From: Demequina silvatica
GTDB lineage: Bacteria; Actinomycetota; Actinomycetes; Actinomycetales; Demequinaceae
Direction: 5' to 3'
NCBI RefSeq assembly: GCF_000971215.1
Contig: NZ_BBMA01000003.1
Location: forward strand, 310,001 to 374,000
Length of the DNA stretch: 64,000 bases
The notes below the pieces were generated by a model that saw only the letters and a list, made by a program, of their open reading frames with translations, did no database searches and was not told the origin of the DNA. The position numbers and the translations under genes are program-made. Positions within the stretch are counted from its first letter, which is position 1. Every line of letters starts with the position of its first letter. This document shows positions 7,323-16,033 of this stretch, piece by piece.

Positions 7323-10172
7323 ATGAACGACGTGCTCTCGCTCGACTCCCTGCGTGATCTGGCCGCCCGCGAGTGGGGCCTCGACGTGGTCGTCGCCCGC
7401 GACCTCGGCAGCAACGAGGACCGCAACGTGCTCCTCACACTGGCCGACGGGTCGCGCCGCCTGCTCAAGGCGTCCCATGCAGGGATCGCGCGGGGTGAGC
7501 TCGAGGCGCAGGACGCGGCGGTCGCGCACCTGGCGGCCGCCGGGGTCGCGGTGCCGCGCGTGCATCCGGCTCGCGATGGCCGCGCGGTGGTGCCGCTTTC
7601 GGGTGGGGGGCACGCGCGGCTGCTCGATTTCCTCGAGGGTGAGCCTCCGAGCGGCGCCCGCCTACCCGCCGGGCTGCCCGGCGCGCTCGGTGCGACCGCC
7701 GGGGCGGTGGTTGCGGCGCTGGAGGGTTTCGACCATCCGGGCCTCGGGCAGGGCGGCGACTGGGACCTGCGCGAGGCGCGCCGGGTGCTCGACGAGGCGC
7801 TGCCGGTGCTCGGCGGGGCGTATCTCGAGGAACTGCCCGGCCGGCTGGCCGAGGCGGAGTTCCAGCTCCTTCACGTGCGCGATGCGCTCCGCGTCCAGCC
7901 GATCCACGGCGACCTGACCGCGGACAACGTGGTGGTGGATGTGGACGGCGCGATCGCGGGCGTGATCGACTTCGGCGACCTGGGACGCGGGTGGCTCGTG
8001 GCGGAGGCCGCGGTGCTCGCGTGCTCGCTGCTGCAGCACGACGGGCCGGCCGTCAGCGACGCGTTCGATGCGATCGCCGCGTTCGACGCGGTGGTGCCAC
8101 TCTCCCGCGAGGAGATCGCTGCCGTGTGGCCGTTGGTGGTGTCGCGGGCGGTGGTGCTCGCGGCGGCGGGGGAGCGGGTGCTGGCCGAGGACCCGGGCAA
8201 CGCTTACGCGCGCGTGCGTCGGGTTCTCGAGGACCGCATGCTGGAGCGCGCGCTCACGCTCGGGTACGACGAGGCCGAGCTGCTCCTTCTGCAGAGGCTT
8301 GGGCGGGTGGCGCCGGCGGCGCTCGAGGGTCTCGCGCCGATGGTCGCAGGGGTGGCGGCTGCCCCTGAGGTGGACCTCTCGGTGCTGGGCGATGCCGGCG
8401 ACGGGGGAGAGTGGCTCGCGCGCTCGTGGCCGGAGGACGCGCTGAGGGTCGCCGCGGTCGATGGGGCCGCCGTCACGCGCCACGGCGAGCCTCGGCTGAC
8501 CCCGGAGGCCGCGACCGGTGACGTGCCGCGATCCGTCGCGCTCGGGGTGGACGTCCTGGTGCCGGCTGGCACCGAGATCCGCAGCCCGGGTCCGGGGTTC
8601 GCGGCGACGCACGGGCCGCGCGCCCTCGCCGTCCAGCTCGAGACCGGGGTAACCGTCTACCTGTCGCGCGTGTCGACCGTGGTGGGTCCGGACCACGAGA
8701 TCTCCACGGGCACGCTCCTCGCGCGCGCCGACGGGCCGTTCCACGTGCAGGTCTGCGCGGTCCCGGGGCTGATCCCGCCGGAGATGGTGACGCCGGAGCA
8801 ATCCGACGCCTGGACCCGCCTGTGCCTCGACCCGGCGCCGCTGTTGGGGAGGGTGACCGGCGCATCGTCCCTCCGCACGCCGGGCGACCTGCTGGAGGCC
8901 CGCGACGCCGCGTTCGCCCCGGTCCAGGAGCACTACTACGCCGCGCCACCGCGCATCGAGCGAGGCTGGCGCCACCACCTGCTCGACACCGACGGTCGCG
9001 GGTACCTCGACATGGTGAACAACGTCGCGATCCTGGGGCACGGCGAGCCGCGCATCGCCGACGCGGTCGGGCGCCAGCTGCGGCGCCTCAACACCAACTC
9101 GCGGTTCCACTACGAGGCGGTGGTCGAGCTGTCGGAGGCCCTCGCGGCCCGCGCACCCGAGGGGCTCGACACCGTGATGCTGGTCAACAGCGGATCCGAG
9201 GCCGTGGACCTCGCGATCCGGGTCGCGCGCGCCGCGACCGGCCGCACGGACCTCCTCGCGCTCACGGAGGCGTATCACGGGTGGACCGTGGGGGCGGATG
9301 CGATCTCGACGTCGCTGGGCGACAACCCGGGCGCGCTCGACTCGCGGCCCGACTGGGTCCACCTGCTCGACGCGCCCAACACGTACCGCGGGCGGCACCG
9401 GGGCGCGGATGCGGGAGGCTACCTGGAGGACGCGCTCGCGCGGCTGTCCGCGATGGAAGATGCCGGGGTCGCGTTGGCGGGGTTCGTCGCCGAGCCGATC
9501 TTCGGCAACGGCGGCGGGATCCTCCTGCCCGACGGGTACCTCGCGGGTCTGTACGAGGCGGTGCGGGCGCGCGGCGGCGTGGTCGTGTCCGACGAGGTGC
9601 AGGTGAGCTACGGCCGCCTGGGCGGGCACTTCTGGGGATTCGAGCAGCAGGGCGTGGTGCCGGATGTGATCGCGGTGGCGAAGGCGATGGGGAACGGGCA
9701 TCCGCTGGGCGCGGTCATCACCACGCGCGCGATCGCCGAGGCGTTCGCGGTGGAGGGGTCGTTCTTCTCGTCCGCGGGTGGCAGCCCGGTGAGCTGCGTG
9801 GTCGGGTCGACGGTGCTGCGCGTGCTCGACGAGGACGGGCTGCAGGAGAACGCGCGGGTGATCGGCGCGATGCTGCGGGACGGTCTGGTGGGGCTGTGCG
9901 CGCGGTTCCCGGCGCTCGGTGCGGTGCACGGGATGGGGCTCTACCTGGGCATCGAGGTGGTTGCTGGCGGGCCGGATCAGCCGGACCCCGCGGCGGCGCG
10001 CGAGATCTGCGAGGCGATGCTGCTCGAGGGTGTGGTGGTGCAGCCCACCGGCGATCACAAGAACGTACTCAAGATCAAGCCGCCGCTCACGATCGACTCG
10101 GTGGCTGTGGATCGGTTCCTGCGCGCGCTCGAGCGGGTGATGGAGCGGCGGGAGGCGTGGGCGGCGTTGTGA
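7323..10172 (+). CDS. APH-like kinase / M23-like / class III aminotransferase fusion
   Basis: This 949-residue protein has three regions. Residues 20-300 are aminoglycoside phosphotransferase-like, with HGDLTADNVVVD and GVIDFGDLG as the catalytic and metal loops. Residues about 400-505 are beta-rich and similar to the M23/lipoyl-type sandwich (VLVPAGTEIRSPGPGF, then QLETGVTVYLSRV). Residues 530-949 are a class III PLP aminotransferase (VNSGSEAVDLAIRVARAAT, VSDEVQVSYGR, and the PLP lysine in VIAVAKAMGNGHP). This architecture is known in bacteria, and its aminotransferase part resembles ethanolamine-phosphate phospho-lyase enzymes. The kinase part could phosphorylate an amino alcohol that the second part then eliminates; that is inference. 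The linker before the aminotransferase (about residue 513) carries a dispersed motif copy read as ASS. Confidence 0.85.
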   Translation: MNDVLSLDSLRDLAAREWGLDVVVARDLGSNEDRNVLLTLADGSRRLLKASHAGIARGELEAQDAAVAHLAAAGVAVPRVHPARDGRAVVPLSGGGHARLLDFLEGEPPSGARLPAGLPGALGATAGAVVAALEGFDHPGLGQGGDWDLREARRVLDEALPVLGGAYLEELPGRLAEAEFQLLHVRDALRVQPIHGDLTADNVVVDVDGAIAGVIDFGDLGRGWLVAEAAVLACSLLQHDGPAVSDAFDAIAAFDAVVPLSREEIAAVWPLVVSRAVVLAAAGERVLAEDPGNAYARVRRVLEDRMLERALTLGYDEAELLLLQRLGRVAPAALEGLAPMVAGVAAAPEVDLSVLGDAGDGGEWLARSWPEDALRVAAVDGAAVTRHGEPRLTPEAATGDVPRSVALGVDVLVPAGTEIRSPGPGFAATHGPRALAVQLETGVTVYLSRVSTVVGPDHEISTGTLLARADGPFHVQVCAVPGLIPPEMVTPEQSDAWTRLCLDPAPLLGRVTGASSLRTPGDLLEARDAAFAPVQEHYYAAPPRIERGWRHHLLDTDGRGYLDMVNNVAILGHGEPRIADAVGRQLRRLNTNSRFHYEAVVELSEALAARAPEGLDTVMLVNSGSEAVDLAIRVARAATGRTDLLALTEAYHGWTVGADAISTSLGDNPGALDSRPDWVHLLDAPNTYRGRHRGADAGGYLEDALARLSAMEDAGVALAGFVAEPIFGNGGGILLPDGYLAGLYEAVRARGGVVVSDEVQVSYGRLGGHFWGFEQQGVVPDVIAVAKAMGNGHPLGAVITTRAIAEAFAVEGSFFSSAGGSPVSCVVGSTVLRVLDEDGLQENARVIGAMLRDGLVGLCARFPALGAVHGMGLYLGIEVVAGGPDQPDPAAAREICEAMLLEGVVVQPTGDHKNVLKIKPPLTIDSVAVDRFLRALERVMERREAWAAL

Positions 10173-10314
10173 GCGCGGGTGCGGCTGGTTTGCTTCGGCG
10201 CGGCCGGTTGGATTGATAGCCCGTGCCAGATCCGTCGCGACTTCTCTGCACGATCCGATCAGCGGAGCGAGCCGACGCCGCTGCGGAGCGCGTGGGCGTC
10301 GCTCGGGAACGCGG

Positions 10315-10338
10315 AAGGCCCCTCCGGAGAGGGGCCTT
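10315..10338 (-). terminator. Hairpin downstream of tRNA-Gly
   Basis: AAGGCCCCTC (10315-10324) and GAGGGGCCTT (10329-10338) form a perfect 10-base stem with a CGGA loop. It lies eight bases beyond the 3' end of tRNA-Gly on the minus strand and probably terminates it. It may also serve the aminotransferase gene. The rest of 10173-10345 shows no gene. Confidence 0.8.
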
Positions 10339-10345
10339 CAGTTCG

Positions 10346-10416
10346 AGCGGGTGACGGGAATCGAACCCGCACCATCAGTTTGGAAGACTGAGGCTCTACC
10401 ATTGAGCTACACCCGC
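10346..10416 (-). tRNA. tRNA-Gly(TCC)
   Basis: On the minus strand the 71-base sequence starts GCGGGTG and ends CACCCGC plus discriminator T, closing the acceptor stem. The anticodon loop CTTCCAA gives TCC. The T arm GCGGGTTCGATTCCCGT is intact. CCA is not encoded. Confidence 0.96.
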
Positions 10417-10505
10417 GAAGCCGACCGGCGCTGACGCGCGCTCGGCGCGTACTAGAGTAGCGGAGCCTCGCCGCGACGAGGAACATCGCCCGATCTCGGG
10501 TGACA

Positions 10506-10579
10506 CGGGGTGTAGCGCAGCTTGGTAGCGCATCTGCTTTGGGAGCAGAGGGTCGCAGGTTCAAATCCTGTCACCCCGA
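10506..10579 (+). tRNA. tRNA-Pro(TGG)
   Basis: The 74-base sequence starts CGGGGTG and ends CACCCCG plus discriminator A. The anticodon stem ATCTGC/GCAGAG encloses a loop with TGG. The T arm GCAGGTTCAAATCCTGT is intact. It is divergent from tRNA-Gly, with about 90 bases between them. Confidence 0.96.
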
Positions 10580-10610
10580 CGTGGCCGCCGTCGGTGCGGG
10601 CGACCCGTCC

Positions 10611-11087
10611 CTACGGCCCGACGATCTCGAACGGGATGTAGCGCTCCGCCCAGTCGCACGGGGCCCACTCGACGGCGTCCGGGAACCGGCTGCTCACCAC
10701 GAGGAGCCGCCCTTCCGCGGACGGCGGCTCGGTGCCGGCGTAGGGAGAGACCTCGACCACCTCGTCGTAGTCCTCGTCCTCCTGCCGGAGCAGGCACAGC
10801 AGGTGCCCCTCGGGCGGGCCGACCGCGGTCCATCCCTCCGACTCGGGGAACATCTCGCGATACGCCTCGCGCGCCGCGTCCGGCCCCTGGTCTTCCGGGT
10901 CGATCACCTGGGCGATGAGGCGGATCGGGTCGTCGTCGTCCCGGCCCTCCGCGGACGTCACCACCGTCGCGCCGTCGGGGACCTCCGGCGCTGCCGGGTA
11001 GTCGAAGCTCGCGCCGTACGCCGGAAGGCAGCCGCTCAGCGTCATCGCCGCGAGGGCGGCCGCCAGCCAGGCGCCACGGTTCGTCAT
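10611..11087 (-). CDS. Putative lipoprotein
   Basis: A 158-residue secreted lipoprotein. The N-terminus MTNRGAWLAAALAAMTLSGC is a signal peptide ending in a lipobox, with Cys20 as the predicted anchor. The mature part is acidic (EGRDDDDPIR, LRQEDEDYDEVVEV) with two further Cys (LLCLL and APCDW). No family is recognised. A TATAAC element lies seven bases upstream of the ATG, which suggests a leaderless transcript. The gene is convergent with tRNA-Pro. Confidence 0.7.
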   Translation of the reverse strand: MTNRGAWLAAALAAMTLSGCLPAYGASFDYPAAPEVPDGATVVTSAEGRDDDDPIRLIAQVIDPEDQGPDAAREAYREMFPESEGWTAVGPPEGHLLCLLRQEDEDYDEVVEVSPYAGTEPPSAEGRLLVVSSRFPDAVEWAPCDWAERYIPFEIVGP

Positions 11088-11159
11088 GGCGGCAGTTATA
11101 GCAGCCCGGACGCGACGCGAGGGGGCGACCCGACCGGGCCGCCCCCTCGCGTGCTCGCC

Positions 11160-11579
11160 TTACGCGATCGAGATCAGCGGCTCGGTGATGGTGAGGCCGA
11201 CCGCCGCGCCCTGGCTCGCGAACAGCAGGAACAGCGCGAGCGCGCCGCCGATGAGGCCCAGGTTCTTGTTGAACGAGATCTGCTCGGTCTGACGCGCCTG
11301 GGCGTCGGTCTCCTTCCAGAACGCGTGCATGAAGAACGTCACGGGGATGAGCGTGGCCGCGATGAGCAGCGCGCCGATCTCGCCGTAGAAGCCCAGCAGG
11401 ATCATGAGGCCGCCGACGCCCATGGCGATGCCGGAGAGGATCACGCCGGCCTTGCCGCCCGGGGCGCCCTTGTAGTTCGCGTACTGCGCCATCGCGTCGG
11501 CGCTCGCGATGTGGCCGACGGCCGAGAGAAGGAAGATCAGCGCGATCAGGATGCGCGCGATGAGGAAGACGGTGTCCAT
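11160..11579 (-). CDS. DoxX family membrane protein
   Basis: A 139-residue membrane protein of the DoxX family, with four predicted membrane segments beginning VFLIARILIALIFLLSAVGHI and later GGLMILLGFYGEIGALLIAATLIPV. Family members are linked to quinone or thiol redox in membranes, but the role here is unknown. The start at 11579 has AAAGGAC six bases upstream, and a near-perfect sigma-70 promoter precedes it. Confidence 0.88.
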   Translation of the reverse strand: MDTVFLIARILIALIFLLSAVGHIASADAMAQYANYKGAPGGKAGVILSGIAMGVGGLMILLGFYGEIGALLIAATLIPVTFFMHAFWKETDAQARQTEQISFNKNLGLIGGALALFLLFASQGAAVGLTITEPLISIA

Positions 11580-11612
11580 TGCCAGTCCTTTGATTGCTTG
11601 TAGGTTGAAGTA

Positions 11613-11641
11613 AATGTAGGGGCATGCGGTTGATGTGTCAA
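11613..11641 (-). promoter_or_regulatory. Promoter of the DoxX gene
   Basis: On the minus strand a consensus -35 TTGACA (11636-11641) is separated by 17 bases from TACATT (11613-11618). The DoxX start lies 34 bases further on. This is the closest match to the vegetative sigma consensus seen in the window. Confidence 0.8.
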
Positions 11642-11786
11642 CTACTGCGGTCGGGGGACGATGCGGCGGCCGGGGGCCGCGCCCAAGCTCGCGGGGTCGC
11701 GGGGAGCGCGGGCAGGCGTGGTGCTTGCCCCGCGCGCCGTCGGATCCCGGTGCTTCAATGGAGAAGGCGCGATCGAGGGGGACTCG

Positions 11787-12689
11787 ATGGGGACGGACGC
11801 GGTGCTCGAGGATGACGGCCTGTCGGAAGGCATCGTCCGCACGTACCTCTACCTGCGCGTCGCCGTGGCGGCCATGGTGGTGCTGCTGTTCGTGGGGCTG
11901 GGCGTCTACATCGCCCGCTCCGGAGAGTGGCTGAGCTCGATGAGCGCGTACTTCTACACGCCCGTCCGCAGCGTCTTCGTCGCGACGCTGTTCGCGGCGG
12001 GGGTGCTCGCGATCGTGATCCGCGGGCGGCGAGGTCTCGAGAACAACCTGCTCGACGCCGCCGGCCTGCTGCTGCCGATCGTCGCGGCAATCCCCACGCC
12101 ACTCAAGGGCGACGAGGGCAAGGCATGCCCGCGCAGGGAGATGTGCGTCCCCACCCGCTACCTCGAGCTCGTGGACGTCACGGTGACCAGCCTCGCGATC
12201 GTGGCCGCGGCGGGCCTGGTGTTCGCCGCCTTCACCCTGAGGGCGCGCGGGTGGGGCGACCCGGTGGACCGGTGGGGGCTCGGCGCCGCCGTGCTGTTCT
12301 GGATCGCGTTCGTGCCGGGCTTCTGGGGATGGTGGGGCGCCGGCGTCGAAGGCCTCATCCTCGACCTCGGGCACTACGCAGCGGCCATCGGCGCGATCGT
12401 GGCGATGATCCTGGTGGCGATCATCAACGCGCGCCACAGCAGGCGCACGTTCCACGTATCCGGCCGGGTGGTGCGGGCCGGGCCGCTCTACCGCGCGATC
12501 GCGTGGGCCATGGGCGCGGTGCTCGCCGTCGGCGCGGTGGTCGGCGTCATCGAGCTCACGCGCGGCACCGCGGACCAGAGCCACCTGGTGTTCTGGCTCG
12601 AGTTCGGCGTCCTGGGCCTGTTCGCGCTGTTCTGGACCGTGCAGACGGTCGAGTACCGCGACACGGGCCTGCCCGCAGGCGCGCGATGA
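11787..12689 (+). CDS. Polytopic membrane protein of unknown function
   Basis: A 300-residue protein with seven or eight hydrophobic helices. The first is VAVAAMVVLLFVGLGVYIA, and another includes FWIAFVPGFWGWWGAGVEG. Between helices three and four is a short exposed loop with two Cys (KACPRREMCVP). I do not recognise the family. The start at 11787 is chosen for GAGGGGG six bases upstream. It overlaps the next membrane gene by ATGA, so the two products are probably made together. A dispersed motif copy lies upstream at 11655-11665. Confidence 0.7.
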   Translation: MGTDAVLEDDGLSEGIVRTYLYLRVAVAAMVVLLFVGLGVYIARSGEWLSSMSAYFYTPVRSVFVATLFAAGVLAIVIRGRRGLENNLLDAAGLLLPIVAAIPTPLKGDEGKACPRREMCVPTRYLELVDVTVTSLAIVAAAGLVFAAFTLRARGWGDPVDRWGLGAAVLFWIAFVPGFWGWWGAGVEGLILDLGHYAAAIGAIVAMILVAIINARHSRRTFHVSGRVVRAGPLYRAIAWAMGAVLAVGAVVGVIELTRGTADQSHLVFWLEFGVLGLFALFWTVQTVEYRDTGLPAGAR

Positions 12690-13237
12690 CGGTGGAGGGC
12701 GGTGCGCCCACGGAGGCGCAGCGCGCCCGCCGCACGGTGGGCGCCTTCGTGGTCGCTACGTCGACCATCATCTGGTGGCCCGCCTTCCAGCTGGGCGCCT
12801 GGGGTCAGGTGTTCTTCGAGCAGATCCTGCTCCTGTGGGCCGCGGCCACCGCCGCGCTGCTGGTGGTGCTGGTCAAGCAGGGCGGCCCGCGGCCGGCGTG
12901 GCCGCTGCTCGCGAGCCTCGCGCTGCCGAGCCTGTGGGTGGTCGCGGAGCTCGCGACCCCGCCCGGGGGCGGTGCGTTCGGCTCGGTGCTCAGGTGGTTC
13001 GGAGCCGCGGTGACTCTGGTGGGCCTCCCGGTCATGCTGTGGGTGCTGCTCACCACCCTGCGACACGACCTCATCGAGGTGGTCCCCGTGCGCGGCTGGC
13101 TCGCGGCGGCCGCCGTGGTGGTGACGATCGCGGCGCTGAGCGCCGCGCTGGGGTGGCTCCACCCGTACTACCTCACGTGCGAGGACTTCACCGTCAGCGG
13201 CAACTCGCCCCCACCCGGCTGCACTCCGGCCTCCTGA
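12686..13237 (+). CDS. Small membrane protein, coupled to upstream gene
   Basis: A 183-residue protein with about five predicted membrane helices (TVGAFVVATSTIIWWPAF, ILLLWAAATAALLVVLV, PLLASLALPSLWVVAEL, AVTLVGLPVMLWVLLTTL, AAAVVVTIAALSAALGW) and a short C-terminal tail with two Cys (YLTCEDF and PPGCTPAS). No family is recognised. Translation is coupled to the upstream membrane gene by an ATGA overlap, so the pair may form a complex. Confidence 0.7.
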   Translation: MTVEGGAPTEAQRARRTVGAFVVATSTIIWWPAFQLGAWGQVFFEQILLLWAAATAALLVVLVKQGGPRPAWPLLASLALPSLWVVAELATPPGGGAFGSVLRWFGAAVTLVGLPVMLWVLLTTLRHDLIEVVPVRGWLAAAAVVVTIAALSAALGWLHPYYLTCEDFTVSGNSPPPGCTPAS

Positions 13238-13241
13238 CCGG

Positions 13242-13628
13242 TCAGGCCACCGCGATCGCGAGCGTCGCCACCGCGAGCAGCGGCAGCACGCCCTGCTTCG
13301 CGGCCGCGCTCGCGTACGCCCGCGAGCCCGCCACCAGCACCAGCGCGGCGAGCGCCATCGAGCCGCAGCCCGCGAACACGAGCGCGGCGCCCGCCGCCGT
13401 CTGGTCCAGGGCGAGCAGCACGATCCCCACCACCGCCGTCAGCGCGAGGAACAGGTTGTAGAAGCCCTGGTTGTACGCGAGCGCGCGCGTGGTCCGCGCC
13501 TCCTCCTCGGTGGCGATCCCGAACACCTTCCGCGTCGACGGTCGCATCCACGCGAACGACTCCATCCAGAAGATGTACACGTGCACCGCCGCCGCGAGCC
13601 CCGCGAGCACCATCGACACGACCAGCAT
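13242..13628 (-). CDS. DUF1304 membrane protein
   Basis: A 128-residue integral membrane protein matching DUF1304: HVYIFWMESFAWMRPSTRKVFGI near the N-terminus, then RALAYNQGFYNLFLALTAVVG, with four predicted membrane helices. Its function is unknown. It is coupled to the upstream GNAT gene, whose stop codon TGA shares a base with this ATG. It converges on the membrane gene pair with a four-base gap. Confidence 0.85.
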   Translation of the reverse strand: MLVVSMVLAGLAAAVHVYIFWMESFAWMRPSTRKVFGIATEEEARTTRALAYNQGFYNLFLALTAVVGIVLLALDQTAAGAALVFAGCGSMALAALVLVAGSRAYASAAAKQGVLPLLAVATLAIAVA

Positions 13629-14212
13629 CACCACTCCACCCTCATCACGGCGCGGCCCTGGGTGGGCCGCGACACCTCGATCATGCCCGCCGCCGCGAAG
13701 ATCGCCCGGGACCCCACGTAAAGGTCGGACACGGTGCCGCCCTCGACACGCGGGTAGCCCTCGACGGCGCTCGCCCCTCCGGCGCGCGCGTGCTCCACCG
13801 CGGCGACGGCCAACGCCTTCGCGAGGCCGCGACCCCGGAACCCTCGCCGCACCACGAAGCACGTGACCGCCCACACGCCCGGGTCATCCTTGTCCTCGTC
13901 GCGCCCCGACCACGGGATCCGCGCGGTCTGCAGCCGCGGGTAGGCGACGCGTGGCTCGACCGCCACCCAGGCCGCCGGCTCGTCGCCCACGTACGCGACC
14001 AGCCCCGACGTGGTCGCCGCGCCCGGCTGGCCGCAACCGGCCTGGGCGACCAGCGCATCGTCCCGTGCCTCGCGGCCCGTGGCCTTCCAGTCCTTCTGGG
14101 CGAGCTTGAACCACTGGCACCGGCACGAGTTCGAGTCCCCGCCTTCGCGCATGATCGCGTCGAGATCCTCCCGAGACGCCTGGTTGGCAGGGACGATGCG
14201 CGGCTCGCTCAT
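13628..14212 (-). CDS. GNAT family N-acetyltransferase
   Basis: A 194-residue acetyltransferase with the acetyl-CoA loop RRGFRGRGLAKALAVAAVEHAR near residue 120 and a preceding beta strand WAVTCFVV. The N-terminal third contains CRCQWFKL, as in a recognisable GNAT subgroup; the acceptor substrate is unknown. A leaderless start is likely because TAGCCT lies six bases upstream of ATG 14212. Two dispersed motif copies fall inside the gene, read as RIVP (residue 5) and DDA (about residue 51). Confidence 0.85.
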   Translation of the reverse strand: MSEPRIVPANQASREDLDAIMREGGDSNSCRCQWFKLAQKDWKATGREARDDALVAQAGCGQPGAATTSGLVAYVGDEPAAWVAVEPRVAYPRLQTARIPWSGRDEDKDDPGVWAVTCFVVRRGFRGRGLAKALAVAAVEHARAGGASAVEGYPRVEGGTVSDLYVGSRAIFAAAGMIEVSRPTQGRAVMRVEW

Positions 14213-14244
14213 GCGGTCAGGCTAAGCCCGCGTAGGCTCCAGGC
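14213..14244. promoter_or_regulatory. Compact divergent pair of leaderless promoters
   Basis: Only 32 bases separate two divergent start codons. TAGCCT (14219-14224, minus strand) lies six bases from the GNAT ATG, and TAGGCT (14233-14238, plus strand) lies six bases from the NYN-protein ATG. Each -10 fits a transcript starting at or next to its ATG. The -35 regions would overlap the opposite gene. Confidence 0.65.
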
Positions 14245-14802
14245 ATGGCACACAAGCGGGTCACCTACGTCCTGGTCGACGGCGAGAACATCGACGCCAC
14301 CCTCGGCACGTCCATCCTGGGCCGGCGCCCGCGACCGGAGGAGCGCCCGCGCTGGGAGCGCGTGCTGCGCCACGTCGAGGAGCGCTGGGGCCAGGAGTCG
14401 CAGGGTCTGTTCTTCCTCGCGGCGAACAACGAGCTGCCCATGACGTTCGTGCAGGCGCTGCTCGCGATCGGGTTCCGGCCGGTGCCGCTGTCCGGTGCGC
14501 CGCACGAGAAGGTGGTCGACATGGCCATCCAGCGGACCATGGAGGCGCTGCGCGAGCGCGACGCCGACGTGGTCCTGGTCAGCAACGACGGCGACTTCGT
14601 CGACGGGATGGAGGACCTGCTCGACGGGCGTCGCGTGGGCCTCGCCGGGTTCGTCGAGTTCCGCAACAGCGGGTTCATCGAGCTGCAGGAGCGAGGCCTC
14701 GAGTTCTTCGACCTCGAGTACGACGTGCACGCGTTCAACGAGTCGCTGCCGCGCGTGCGGATCATCCCGATCGCCGAATTCGACCCGCAGCAGTTCCTGT
14801 AG
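14245..14802 (+). CDS. NYN domain protein (PIN-like nuclease fold)
   Basis: A 185-residue NYN/DUF88 protein. Acidic signature motifs are visible: VLVDGENID at residues 8-16, KVVDMAIQRTM near residue 92, and VVLVSNDGDFVDGME near residue 110. These acidic residues would bind metal in an RNA nuclease of PIN-like fold; the RNA target is unknown. The full-length domain is present. The gene is probably leaderless and is followed after 13 bases by the convergent MFS gene. Confidence 0.85.
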   Translation: MAHKRVTYVLVDGENIDATLGTSILGRRPRPEERPRWERVLRHVEERWGQESQGLFFLAANNELPMTFVQALLAIGFRPVPLSGAPHEKVVDMAIQRTMEALRERDADVVLVSNDGDFVDGMEDLLDGRRVGLAGFVEFRNSGFIELQERGLEFFDLEYDVHAFNESLPRVRIIPIAEFDPQQFL

Positions 14803-14815
14803 GCCGCGGACGCGA

Positions 14816-16033
14816 TCAGGCGGCGTCGCCCACGGCGATCGCCTGGGCCTCCACCTCGGCGGGCTCGCCCAGGTGGGCGTCGACGCGCGCGAGCACGCCC
14901 CGCGAGGCGGCGACCACGGCCGCGCCCGCGAGCACCGCGATCGCGGCGACCACGTAGGGGAGCCAGTCGCCGGCCTGCGCCGCGAGCCACGCCGCGAGCG
15001 GCGGCGCGACGGCACCGCCGAGGAAGCGCACGGAGGAGTACGCGGAGGACGCGACGGTGCGGGGGAGGTCCGTGACCTCCATGACCGCCTCGGTGAACAC
15101 GGTGTTGAGGACGCCGAGCAGCAGGCCGCCCACCACCACGCACGCGACCAGCGCTGCCGGCGTCGCGACCACGATCGCGGCGACCGCGAGATCCGCCGCG
15201 AGCAACGTGAGCGTGACCGCGAGGACGGTGGTGCGGCGCACGCGGGCGGTGAGCAGGGGCGCGACCCAGACCGAGGTGATCGCGACGCCGAGTCCCCATC
15301 CGAAGAACGTGAGGCCCAGCCCGATCGCGTCGAAGCCCAGCGGGAACGGCGTGTAGGCGAGCAGCGTGAAGAAGCCGATGTTGTAGAGCAGCGCGGTGAT
15401 CGCGAGGCGCTGCAGCCCGGGGTGGCGCAGCGCGCGGAAGGGCGCGCTGAAGGGCACCCGGACGCGCGGCGTCGCGTCGCCGCGCAGCAGCACGGCGAGA
15501 GCGATGAAGGCGATCGCCATGAGCGTCGCGGTCCCGAAGAAGGGCGCGCGCCAGGACATCGAGCCGAGCAGTCCGCCCAGGAGCGGGCCGATCGCGATGC
15601 CGAGGCCCAGCGCGGCCTCGTAGAGGATGATCGCGTTGGCCGCGCCGCCGGAGGCCGCGCCCACGATGGTCGCGAGCGCCGTCGAGATGAAGAGCGCGTT
15701 GCCGAGGCCCCAGCCGGCGCGCAGGCCGATGATCTCGTCGACGGACCCGGCCGCGCCGGCGAGCGCCGCGAACACCACCACGAGCCCGAGCCCGGCGAGC
15801 AGGGTCCACCGGGTGCCGATGCGCCCGGACACCCAGCTGGTGACCAGCATCGCGAGGCCGGTGACCAGCAGGTAGGACGTGAAGAGCAGCTCCGCCTGCG
15901 TGGGGGAGGCGTCGAGCGACTCGCTGATCGCGGGCAGGATCGGGTCCACCAGGCCGATGCCCATGAACGCCACCACGGACGCGAACGCGACCGCCCAGAC
16001 GGCCTTGGGCTGCTTGAGCAGGGACGCGTTCAC
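14816..16033 (-). CDS. MFS transporter, MarR-linked
   Basis: A 405-residue major facilitator with 12 predicted helices. The loop after helix 2 (SWVSGRIGTRWTLLAG) and the GPLLGGLLG motif of helix 5 fit drug:H+ antiporters. The GTG start at 16033 overlaps the MarR stop (GTGA) and has AAGGAG five bases upstream. A MarR-MFS operon with a palindrome over the promoter is typical of efflux pumps induced by the compound they export. The substrate is not predictable. Confidence 0.85.
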   Translation of the reverse strand: MNASLLKQPKAVWAVAFASVVAFMGIGLVDPILPAISESLDASPTQAELLFTSYLLVTGLAMLVTSWVSGRIGTRWTLLAGLGLVVVFAALAGAAGSVDEIIGLRAGWGLGNALFISTALATIVGAASGGAANAIILYEAALGLGIAIGPLLGGLLGSMSWRAPFFGTATLMAIAFIALAVLLRGDATPRVRVPFSAPFRALRHPGLQRLAITALLYNIGFFTLLAYTPFPLGFDAIGLGLTFFGWGLGVAITSVWVAPLLTARVRRTTVLAVTLTLLAADLAVAAIVVATPAALVACVVVGGLLLGVLNTVFTEAVMEVTDLPRTVASSAYSSVRFLGGAVAPPLAAWLAAQAGDWLPYVVAAIAVLAGAAVVAASRGVLARVDAHLGEPAEVEAQAIAVGDAA

